Origin: JAZDIU01 sp043804635
Lineage (GTDB): Bacteria > Chloroflexota > Dehalococcoidia > Dehalococcoidales > UBA2162
Assembly (NCBI GenBank): GCA_043804635.1
Contig: JAZDIU010000018.1
Location: 1 to 40,583, forward strand
Direction: 5' to 3'
DNA: 40,583 nt
In this document: positions 25,239 to 32,393 of the stretch, piece after piece
Layout of the letters: the number at the start of each line of letters is the position of its first letter
How positions within the stretch are numbered: position 1 is the first letter of the stretch
Position numbers and translations under genes: made by a program
The notes under the pieces: generated by a model
Seen by the model: the letters and a program-made list of their open reading frames with translations, nothing else
The model's database searches: none
Told to the model about the DNA's origin: nothing

Positions 25239-26843
25239 TTAGGGTGACGGGTGGCAGGCTTTCTCACCGCGCTTCATCAGCCAGTATTCCAGGCTGTCAG
25301 CCAGTGCCAGCCAGCTAGCTTCGATGATGTTGGTCGAACTGCCGACGGTGTGCCATTCATCAGTGCCATCGCTCGACTCAATAAGGACACGTACTTGAGA
25401 GCCGGTACCAGTACTCTCTTCAAGAATGCGGACTTTGTAGTCGACCAGCTTGATGGCAGCCAAATTCGGATAGAAATTCAGCAACGCCTTGCGGAGTGCC
25501 TGGTCCAGGGCATTGACCGGGCCGTTGCCCTCGGCGGCGGTATGCATAATTTCTCCGCCGACTCTGACCTTAATCATCGCTTCCGCCAGCGTTTCCTCAA
25601 GATTATTGCGGGTGGGCTGGCGCCGCATCGTCTCTATCACCACCATAAAATCGACCAGCTCGAAGGGCGGCTTATAATCGGGCTTAGCGCGGCAAAGCAA
25701 TAGTTCGAATGAAGCTTCGGCATTTTCATACTGGAAACCACGGCTCTCCAGAAACTTGACCTTTTCCAGAAGTTTCTCCACCTCTTTACCCTTCGGCGGT
25801 AAAACTATGCCCAGCTCCTTCGCCTTGTAGACTATATTTTGCTTGCCGGACAGCTCGGAGACAACGGCTCTTTGCCGATTGCCTACCTGAGCCGGGTCGA
25901 TATGCTGGTAGCTCTCCGTCCATTTACTGACGCCGGAAACGTGGAGCCCAGCTTTATGACTGAAAGCGCTCGACCCGACATAAGGCTGAAAGGGGTCGGG
26001 CGCCAGATTGGCGATTTCACTAATGTAATGAGAGACCTCGGTCAGTTTGAATAGCTGTTCATCGGTAACACAATCGACGCCCATCTTGATTTTCAGAGAG
26101 GGAATAATCGAACAGAGGTTAGCGTTGCCGCAGCGTTCGCCATAGCCGTTGATGGTGCCCTGCACCTGGGTTGCCCCGGCTTCTATTGCCGCCAGTGCAT
26201 TTGCCACTGCCAGTTCACTGTCGTTATGAGTATGAATAGAAATAGGCACGCTGGTCGCCTGCCTGGACTTCTTAACCGCAAGTGCTATTTCATCGGGTAA
26301 GGCTCCGCCATTGGTATCGCAAAGCACCATACAAGCCGCACCCGCCCCGGCAGCCGCCCGCAGGCAGTTTATAGAATAATCGGGGTCATTCTTGAAACCA
26401 TCGAAAAAATGCTCGGCGTCGAAGAAAACGGTCAAACCTTTTGCTTTGAAGAAGCGAACGGAATCGGCAATCATATTCAGGTTTTCTTCGAGGGTAGTTT
26501 CCAGGACCTGAGTTACCTGTAAAGCCGAAGCCTTACCAACGATTGCCACTATTTTCACGCCGACTTTAGTCAGAGCCAGTAGACCGTCATCGTTTTCAGC
26601 TCTGGATTTAGGCCGGCGGGTGCTGCCGAAAGCAACCAGCGCTGAATTGCTGAGAGTTAAGCCTTTAGCCTTCTCAAAAAATTCGTCGTCTTTGGGATTG
26701 GCGCCGGGCCAGCCGCCTTCGATAAAGTGGATGCCAAGCTCATCGAGTTTTTGGGCAATATGGAGCTTATCCACCACCGAGAAGGAAACGCCCTCTCGCT
26801 GTGCCCCGTCCCTGAGCGTAGTATCGTAAAGCTGAACCGCCAC
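25239..26843 (-). CDS. cimA: (R)-citramalate synthase
   Basis: 534 residues of the DRE-TIM metallolyase family. YDTTLRDGAQREGVSFSV opens the barrel, HTHNDSELAVANALAAIEAG holds metal-binding histidines, and a LeuA-dimer regulatory domain ends it. RDGAQ with GGWPGANPKDDEFF distinguishes CimA from LeuA (RDGEQ). It condenses pyruvate and acetyl-CoA to citramalate, giving a threonine-independent route to isoleucine. The GTG start directly follows the leuB TAA, so the genes are coupled. Confidence 0.93.
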   Translation of the reverse strand: MAVQLYDTTLRDGAQREGVSFSVVDKLHIAQKLDELGIHFIEGGWPGANPKDDEFFEKAKGLTLSNSALVAFGSTRRPKSRAENDDGLLALTKVGVKIVAIVGKASALQVTQVLETTLEENLNMIADSVRFFKAKGLTVFFDAEHFFDGFKNDPDYSINCLRAAAGAGAACMVLCDTNGGALPDEIALAVKKSRQATSVPISIHTHNDSELAVANALAAIEAGATQVQGTINGYGERCGNANLCSIIPSLKIKMGVDCVTDEQLFKLTEVSHYISEIANLAPDPFQPYVGSSAFSHKAGLHVSGVSKWTESYQHIDPAQVGNRQRAVVSELSGKQNIVYKAKELGIVLPPKGKEVEKLLEKVKFLESRGFQYENAEASFELLLCRAKPDYKPPFELVDFMVVIETMRRQPTRNNLEETLAEAMIKVRVGGEIMHTAAEGNGPVNALDQALRKALLNFYPNLAAIKLVDYKVRILEESTGTGSQVRVLIESSDGTDEWHTVGSSTNIIEASWLALADSLEYWLMKRGEKACHPSP

Positions 26844-27941
26844 TTACTTTCCTTTTACTTTATTCGCAATCAGGTCGCCCATTTCCTTAGTGCCCAGCTT
26901 GGTTTTGCCTTCGCTCATTATATCATAGGTGCGGTAGCCCTCATTCAATGCCTGTTCGATTGCCCGGTCGACGATTTCCGCTTCTTTGGGCAAGCCAAGG
27001 GAGTAGCGCAGCATCATCGCCACGCTCATAATAGTCGCCAAGGGGTTAGCCATATTCTGTCCGGCGCGGCGGGGAGCACTGCCGTGAATGGGTTCATATA
27101 AACCAAAGATGGTGCCGCCAACTTTGGGGAATCCAGCCAAACTTGCCGAGGGAAGCATACCCATCGAGCCAGCCAGCGTCGAGCCTTCATCGGTGAGAAT
27201 ATCACCGAATGTATTCTCAGTAACAATAACATCGAAGTTTGTCGGGCTCTGGATGAGACGCATCGCACAGGTATCCACCAGCATATGCTCTAGCTCGACG
27301 TCAGGATATTGCGGTGCGATTTCAATAACTATCTGCCGCCACAGTCGGGACGTTTCCAATACATTGGCTTTGTCCACCGATGTCAGCTTCTTGCGGCGCC
27401 CCTTTGCCAGTTCAAAGCCGACCTTCACAATCCGCTCAATCTCCGACTCCGAATAAGCCATAGTATCGACGGCTCGCCGGCCGCGGGTAGTCTGCCACTG
27501 CTTCTTTGGTTTGCCGAAGTAAAGACCGCCGGTAAGCTCACGGACGACTACCAGGTCTACTCCCTTGACGATTTCCGGCTTCAGGCTGGAAGCGCTGACC
27601 AACTGCGAGTAGACTTTGACCGGGCGCAGGTTGGCAAAAAGTCCCAGCGCTTTCCTCATTGCCAGAAGGCCGTCTTCAGGGCGAACTTTTGCCCTGGGGT
27701 CGTCCCACTTGGGACCGCCGACCGCTCCGAACAAGATTGCCTGTGATCTCTCGAGCATTTTCAGAGTCTCTTTGGTCAGGGCTTCTCCGGTCTCGTCGAT
27801 GGCGATGCCGCCGATTAATCCGTACTTCATATCGAACTGGTGGCCGAATTTCTCACCGAGTGCCTGTAATACTTTGACACCTTCGGCGACAACTTCGGGG
27901 CCGATGCCATCGCCGCCCAGAACCGCTAAATTAAATTTCAC
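26844..27941 (-). CDS. leuB: 3-isopropylmalate dehydrogenase
   Basis: 365 residues with the family N-terminus LAVLGGDGIGPEVVAEG, AILFGAVGGPKWDD, the catalytic YFGKPKK region, TENTFGDILTDEGS and GLYEPIHGSAP. It oxidatively decarboxylates isopropylmalate and, in the citramalate route, methylmalate. It lies between the cupin gene and cimA. An AGGAGGA ribosome site is just upstream. Confidence 0.96.
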   Translation of the reverse strand: MKFNLAVLGGDGIGPEVVAEGVKVLQALGEKFGHQFDMKYGLIGGIAIDETGEALTKETLKMLERSQAILFGAVGGPKWDDPRAKVRPEDGLLAMRKALGLFANLRPVKVYSQLVSASSLKPEIVKGVDLVVVRELTGGLYFGKPKKQWQTTRGRRAVDTMAYSESEIERIVKVGFELAKGRRKKLTSVDKANVLETSRLWRQIVIEIAPQYPDVELEHMLVDTCAMRLIQSPTNFDVIVTENTFGDILTDEGSTLAGSMGMLPSASLAGFPKVGGTIFGLYEPIHGSAPRRAGQNMANPLATIMSVAMMLRYSLGLPKEAEIVDRAIEQALNEGYRTYDIMSEGKTKLGTKEMGDLIANKVKGK

Positions 27942-27974
27942 TTATCAAATCCTCCTGTTAAATCTATTTTTTCA

Positions 27975-28325
27975 TCAATCAAGGGGTACGAAAGCGACTA
28001 CCCGAGGTTTATTGCCCACATTACGGCTGAGGTGTCCGTGACCGGTGGTATCTTCCACCAGCAGGATATCACCCGGTCCGAACTGGCGCTTAGTGCCGTC
28101 GCCGACTTCAATCTCACCTTTACCGGACAGTGAAAGAATAAACTGCCGTCTAGGGGCGGGGTGCCAATCGAGGTCGTACTCCTTGCCAGTCTCCCGGAAA
28201 AAGATACCCGTCGCTTTCATAAGCTGCGACCGACGCCCCCTGATTCCCGTATCCTCTACGGGAATCTCCATATCACTGAAATGGGATTCGCCGTCACTTC
28301 CGGTGTAAAGGCGGGTAATTTTCAT
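27975..28325 (-). CDS. Cupin-domain protein
   Basis: 116 residues forming one small beta-barrel. The region WHPAPRRQFILSLSGKGEIE and then FGPGDILLVEDTTGHGHLSR are the two cupin motifs. The first has only one of the usual His ligands, with Gln and Phe in other positions, so metal binding is uncertain. The ATG follows the leuD stop by one base and uses the GAGGAGG at the leuD end. The gene sits between leuD and leuB, so it may act on a pathway metabolite, but this is unproven. Confidence 0.8.
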   Translation of the reverse strand: MKITRLYTGSDGESHFSDMEIPVEDTGIRGRRSQLMKATGIFFRETGKEYDLDWHPAPRRQFILSLSGKGEIEVGDGTKRQFGPGDILLVEDTTGHGHLSRNVGNKPRVVAFVPLD

Positions 28326-28326
28326 A

Positions 28327-28824
28327 TTACCTCCTCGCGGCTAACCTCTTTTTGGTATACTCAATGAGTCCGCCCGCCGAAATAAGCCCGGCCATAAAAT
28401 CGGGGTAGGGTTTGGCGGTGAAGACTTTCCCTGTCTTTAGGTTTTTGATTTTACCGGTGGCTAAATCAACCTCAACCGTATCGCCGGCTTCGATATTGTC
28501 CACGGCTTCTTCGCACTCAAGCAGGGGCAAGCCGATATTGATGGCGTTGCGGAAGAAGATGCGGGCAAAACTTTTGGCGATGACGCAGGAGATGGCGGAG
28601 GCTTTGATTGCCAGCGGGGCGTGCTCTCTTGAGGAGCCGCAGCCAAAGTTAGTGGCGGCGACGATGATATCTCCCGGCTTGACCGTCTTAATAAACTCTG
28701 GGTCGATGTCCTCCATACAGTGCTTGGCTAGCTCCGCCGGGTCGGAGAGGTTCAGATAACGTGCCGGAATAATCACATCCGTATTCACATCCGCCCCGTA
28801 TTTATGGACTTTACCTTTTAACAT
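28327..28824 (-). CDS. leuD: 3-isopropylmalate dehydratase small subunit
   Basis: 165 residues, the short archaeal-type swivel domain: GKVHKYGADVNTDVIIPARY at the N-terminus and the signature NFGCGSSREHAPLAIK. It pairs with LeuC to isomerise isopropylmalate and probably citramalate. The frame stays open 31 codons further upstream, but those residues are not family-like. The ATG at 28824 has AGGAGAG 7 bases before it, so I shortened it. Confidence 0.95.
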   Translation of the reverse strand: MLKGKVHKYGADVNTDVIIPARYLNLSDPAELAKHCMEDIDPEFIKTVKPGDIIVAATNFGCGSSREHAPLAIKASAISCVIAKSFARIFFRNAINIGLPLLECEEAVDNIEAGDTVEVDLATGKIKNLKTGKVFTAKPYPDFMAGLISAGGLIEYTKKRLAARR

Positions 28825-28840
28825 AAAATAACTCTCCTTT

Positions 28841-29563
28841 TTATGTTTTTTGAAAAATCTTTTTATAGTCCTCGGCGTTTGCCTTCTCCAAACGAAAAGC
28901 GTTAACAGGCACATCATTAATTAACCTGAAACAATCAACACAGTGCTCGCCAGCATAAACTACATCCACTTTTGCAAGATATCGCGTAGGATTTAATTTC
29001 CAATCCGGATTACGCCAAGGTGGCTTAGAAAAATAATTGTCGTTGCACCAGCCGTAACAATCGGTATCGCTATCAAAACGCACTACTACATCCAATCCCT
29101 GGGATTCTCCTGGATGTATGTCTCTGTATATTCCAGGATCGAGTCTCATCGGGTCTAAAATCTCGATCTTCGATTGTACCCAATTACCTTCGAGAGTGGA
29201 AATGTATCCGGTAATAGGCACAGGCTCAGGCGAGTCAGACCATCTAGCCTGCATTGATCGTCCGAAAACACTTTGCCCATCAAGATGATAAAACGTCAAG
29301 AACCCTTGGCAGTGGATTGCTACACTACGAGATAGCCATCCTGCAAATCGTGGAAGTTTTTCATTCACGACAGACAAACCCAGAAATTTGGCGGACTTCG
29401 CTGGACTATTGCTTTTGACATATGGAACATTAATGGGGGGAATTATCTTTATGCTAAGTTTTGGTTTCCGCAAATTCTCAACCCACATCACGAAGATAGC
29501 TGCCAACATGGCACTTATGAAAGCGCCTACTATAGAAATTACCCAAGTCACTGCGTAATTCAC
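28841..29563 (-). CDS. Unknown protein with an N-terminal membrane anchor
   Basis: 240 residues that I do not recognise. Residues 4-28 form one membrane helix, followed by a basic LRKPKLSIKI and a soluble, probably beta-rich domain with many Trp, Tyr and Asp residues, and paired cysteines (YGWCND; GEHCVDCFRL). The GTG start overlaps the stop of the MGMT-like gene (GTGA). Its base composition and codon choice look more AT-rich than its neighbours, which hints at later acquisition, although this is an eye estimate. It separates leuC from leuD. Confidence 0.65.
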   Translation of the reverse strand: MNYAVTWVISIVGAFISAMLAAIFVMWVENLRKPKLSIKIIPPINVPYVKSNSPAKSAKFLGLSVVNEKLPRFAGWLSRSVAIHCQGFLTFYHLDGQSVFGRSMQARWSDSPEPVPITGYISTLEGNWVQSKIEILDPMRLDPGIYRDIHPGESQGLDVVVRFDSDTDCYGWCNDNYFSKPPWRNPDWKLNPTRYLAKVDVVYAGEHCVDCFRLINDVPVNAFRLEKANAEDYKKIFQKT

Positions 29564-30033
29564 CCCTCCACCAGCACCTTCTCAAAATCCTTCACTCGCA
29601 TTTTCTTGCCTTTGCTTTCGACAGTGTGCCCTTCGGCTTTGAGTCGGGCGGCTTGAGCTTCTAGCCCGCCGGGGTATTTTTCGTTAAGCACACCGCCCAC
29701 TTTAACGGTCCGCCAGTAGGGAGTAACATCTTTTTTGCCTTCGTTAGCCATTTCTTCCGCCGCACGGGCGGCAATGCCGGCAAAGATGCCGGTGGTGATT
29801 GGTCAGCCAATGGTGGCTTTATGCCTTTTCGCCACTATTTCACGAATCTGGTTGATGGTGATGAGCTTACCTCTGGGCACCATCCTCATAATCTCGTTTA
29901 CTTCTCTGGGGGCAGGGATGCAGACGGTACCAGTGCCCCATCGCTGGCTCATATCGGGGGTAATTTCCACCACTTTGGGCAAGCCTTTATCGTCTAAAAG
30001 CTTTTCCTGCCAGGACTTTTTTAGCTTTGCCAT
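29560..30033 (-). CDS. MGMT/ATL-like protein interrupted by an in-frame TGA (Sec candidate or nonsense)
   Basis: One frame from ATG 30033 to the TGA at 29560-29562 encodes about 157 residues with a single in-frame TGA at 29803-29805 (codon 77). Upstream are RWGTGTVCIPAPREV and VPRGKLITINQIREIVAKRH; downstream are PITTGIFAGIAARAAEE, TPYWRTVKVGG and YPGGLEAQAARLKAEGH. This is the MGMT DNA-binding fold, but the usual PCHRV active site reads PYWRT, as in alkyltransferase-like proteins. From memory, homologs have Cys at the TGA position (ATIG-C-PITTG). UGA could therefore encode selenocysteine, or be a nonsense change from TGC. The downstream half also has its own ATG (29751). Other genes here use TGA as stop. 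Confidence 0.75.
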
Positions 30034-30044
30034 TATAGGAACCC

Positions 30045-30120
30045 CATCCCCTTTATCCCCTTCCCCTCAGGGGAAGGGGAATTAGTTATCTAAAGAGGGA
30101 CAGAGTCCCTCTTAGACTCC
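30045..30120. repeat. Double-hairpin palindromic repeat, CCCCTT...AAGAGGG...CTCCC family
   Basis: The first hairpin is CCCCTTCCCCT/AGGGGAAGGGG (30057-30079). The second is AAGAGGGAC/GTCCCTCTT (30093-30113) around an AGA loop. GAATTAG separates them, and the unit ends CTTAGACTCCC just at the 3' end of the H1-like gene. It is the second copy of the family at 22778-22862. It could also weaken read-through from the upstream genes. Confidence 0.7.
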
Positions 30121-30121
30121 C

Positions 30122-30670
30122 TTAGACGCTCTTGATAGCCTGCAGGGTATATTTACCCATCTTGCTGCAGTGATAACAACGAGCGGTTCTGCTCCCCGTA
30201 GGAGTAGGACTTGAGGCAACTGCCACCTTCTTGCCGCATACCGAGCAGACCCACCAGTTCACGCCTTCCTTCTTTTTAGCCACTGGTTTGGGCTTACCCT
30301 CAGCCTCTTTAACGACTGCTTCCGCAGCAACCTTCGCTGGAGCAGCCGCCTGTGGCGCTGGTGCGGCAGCTTCTGGAACTGGCGCTTTTGCTTTGGGTAC
30401 CCGCTTCGGTTTAGCCTCAGCTTCTTTAGCCGGAGCTTCAGCAGCTGGCGGCGGCGGTGCGGCGGCTTCCGGTGCCGGAGCCTTTACTTTAGGCGCCCGC
30501 TTTGGTTTAGCTTCCTTTACTTCTGCTTCCGCGGCAGCCGGTGGAGCGGCTTCCTTAGCTTCTTTCGCCTTCGCCCTAGGTGCCCGCTTTGGTTTAGCTT
30601 CTTTTACTTCTGTTTTCGAGCCTTCTGGTAATACCGGATTGCTGTTTTCTTGCCCCTTTTCTTCAGCCAT
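30122..30670 (-). CDS. Lys/Ala/Pro-rich histone H1-like protein with C-terminal zinc ribbon
   Basis: 182 residues. Residues ~20-135 are low complexity, built of repeats around VKEAKPKRAP and KAPAPEAAAP, much like the basic tails of bacterial H1-like proteins. The last ~45 residues have CSVCGKK and CYHC, a likely zinc ribbon. The acidic Glu spacing makes the tail less basic than in true H1 proteins. It may bind nucleic acid or tether a partner. It lies between leuC and the MGMT-like gene, with AGAGGAAAG before its ATG. Repetition could make its length variable between strains. Confidence 0.8.
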   Translation of the reverse strand: MAEEKGQENSNPVLPEGSKTEVKEAKPKRAPRAKAKEAKEAAPPAAAEAEVKEAKPKRAPKVKAPAPEAAAPPPPAAEAPAKEAEAKPKRVPKAKAPVPEAAAPAPQAAAPAKVAAEAVVKEAEGKPKPVAKKKEGVNWWVCSVCGKKVAVASSPTPTGSRTARCYHCSKMGKYTLQAIKSV

Positions 30671-30720
30671 AACTTTCCTCTCATTTTATTTATCTCCTAT
30701 ATCGTTAACCGGAAAAACAG

Positions 30721-31977
30721 TTACTTGACTGCCTCCGGGCTGGATATTTTACCGACGATAGCACTGGCGGCGGCAACTGCCGGGTTAGCCAGGTAGACTT
30801 CCGACTTTGTGCTGCCCATTCTACCCACAAAATTGCGGTTGGTGGTCGAAACTGCCCGCTCACCACCCGCCAGGACGCCCATATACCCACCTAGGCAGGG
30901 ACCGCAGGTCGGAGTACTGACGGCCGCCCCAGCCTCAATAAACGCCTCAATCAGCCCTTCTTTCAGAGCATCGAGATAGACCCGCTGGGTGCCGGGGATG
31001 ATAATACAGCGCACCCTGGGATGGACTTTTTTGCCCTTTAATATCTGAGCGGCGACCCGCAAGTCTTCAAGACGGCCGTTAGTGCAACTACCAATCACGG
31101 ATTGGTCTATCTGGATATTTTTCACCTGGCTCACCGGTTTAGAATTAGCCGGAGAATGGGGTAATGAAACCTGAGGTTCCATCCTTGAAACATCGAATTC
31201 GTAAACTTTGGCATATTCGGCATCTTTGTCGGGTTCATAAACAGTATGGGGACGTTTTGCCCGTGATTTGATATACTCCAGCGTTTTGCTATCAACCCTG
31301 AAAATGCCGGCTTTAGCCCCGGCTTCGATAGCCATATTGGACATCGTGAACCGCCCGCTCATCGGCAGTTCATCGATGGCTTCACCGGTAAATTCCATCG
31401 ACGAATAGAGCGCACCATCGACGCCAATCTGGCCGATGGTATAAAGAATCAAGTCCTTACCCCCTACCCATTTCCCCAGTTTGCCGTGATAGACAAACTT
31501 GATGGTCGACGGCACTTTCATCCAGATATCGCCGGTTGCCATAGCGGCGGCGATGTCGGTCGAACCCATACCGGTAGCGAAGGCACCCATAGCGCCGTAG
31601 GTGCAAGTATGAGAATCCGCCCCGACGATGACATCGCCGGGCAAAACCAGGCCCTGCTCCGGCAGTAGCACGTGTTCGATACCCATCTGCCCCACATCGT
31701 AATAGATGATTCCGTATTTCGTAGCGAAGTCGCGCATTATCTTGGTCTGCTCAGCCGAGGTAATATCTTTGTTAGGGACGAAGTGGTCGGCCACCATCAC
31801 TACTTTCTTGGGGTCGAAGACTTTCTTCACCCCGATTCGCTCGAACTCTTTTATAGCGATTGGGGCGGTGATATCGTTGGACAGGACAAAATCCGCCCGG
31901 ACATTGATGAACTCACCCGGAGTTACCTTCTTTTTTTCGGTATGGGCGGCTAGTATTTTTTCAGCTAAAGTCGGCAT
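30721..31977 (-). CDS. leuC: 3-isopropylmalate dehydratase large subunit (archaeal-type LeuC)
   Basis: 418 residues, the short aconitase-family form. HTCTYGAMGAFATGMGSTD, the iron-sulfur Cys in GSCTNGR and the pair in TPTCGPCLGGYMG give the three 4Fe-4S ligands. It forms the catalytic unit with LeuD and probably serves both leucine and citramalate routes. In this cluster leuC and leuD are unusually separated by about 1.9 kb holding three extra genes. Confidence 0.94.
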   Translation of the reverse strand: MPTLAEKILAAHTEKKKVTPGEFINVRADFVLSNDITAPIAIKEFERIGVKKVFDPKKVVMVADHFVPNKDITSAEQTKIMRDFATKYGIIYYDVGQMGIEHVLLPEQGLVLPGDVIVGADSHTCTYGAMGAFATGMGSTDIAAAMATGDIWMKVPSTIKFVYHGKLGKWVGGKDLILYTIGQIGVDGALYSSMEFTGEAIDELPMSGRFTMSNMAIEAGAKAGIFRVDSKTLEYIKSRAKRPHTVYEPDKDAEYAKVYEFDVSRMEPQVSLPHSPANSKPVSQVKNIQIDQSVIGSCTNGRLEDLRVAAQILKGKKVHPRVRCIIIPGTQRVYLDALKEGLIEAFIEAGAAVSTPTCGPCLGGYMGVLAGGERAVSTTNRNFVGRMGSTKSEVYLANPAVAAASAIVGKISSPEAVK

Positions 31978-31994
31978 CTTCTTCTCCTATCTAA

Positions 31995-32393
31995 TTAACG
32001 GATTGGGTGTGGCAGTAACAGGACTATCATGACGATAGCCGCGGTTACGACCGCAATAAGATATAAGCCAGCTCCGGCGGCTAAACCGAGAGCGGCCGTT
32101 ACCCACATACTGGCGGCAGTAGTTAGCCCCTCAACGGCACCGCTTCGACGATGCAGGATGGCACCGGCACCGAGAAAACCCATCCCGGTCACGATTCCAG
32201 CAGCAATCCGGCTCGGCTCGGCGCCAACGAAACCATAAATAGAGGCTATGGTAAACAATGCCGCCCCGACGCAGATGAGAAGTTGGGTCCTCAAACCAGC
32301 GGCTTTACCAGCTCTCTCCCGCTGGTAGCCGATAATCGCCCCCAGCACCGACGCTAGGATGATACGCAGCACCATCTCAACCTGGATAGGCAT
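31995..32393 (-). CDS. MgtC/SapB family membrane protein
   Basis: 132 residues with four hydrophobic segments: ILASVLGAIIGYQRERAGKAAGLRTQLLI across the first two, then GIVTGMGFLGAGAILHRR and the SGAVEGLTTAASMWVTAALGLA motif. It is the membrane part of MgtC without the C-terminal ACT-like domain. Its ATG lies 17 bases inside the 3' end of leuA, so it is co-translated. MgtC proteins affect magnesium or ATP-synthase physiology; why one sits in a leucine operon is unclear. Confidence 0.88.
   Translation of the reverse strand: MPIQVEMVLRIILASVLGAIIGYQRERAGKAAGLRTQLLICVGAALFTIASIYGFVGAEPSRIAAGIVTGMGFLGAGAILHRRSGAVEGLTTAASMWVTAALGLAAGAGLYLIAVVTAAIVMIVLLLPHPIR

Noticed and set aside
28825..28917. 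Longer start for leuD adding 31 residues
   Set aside because: The extra residues are unlike LeuD, and an AGGAGAG ribosome site sits 7 bases before the ATG at 28824.
29803..29805. TGA reassigned genome-wide to Trp or Cys
   Set aside because: Other genes here end normally at TGA (secF, efp), so general reassignment is excluded. Only Sec insertion or a nonsense change remains.
30231..30728. 165-codon open frame opposite the H1-like gene
   Set aside because: The Ala/Gly/Ser-rich translation is the mirror of the Lys/Ala/Pro repeat gene on the other strand, which has a ribosome site and a zinc ribbon.
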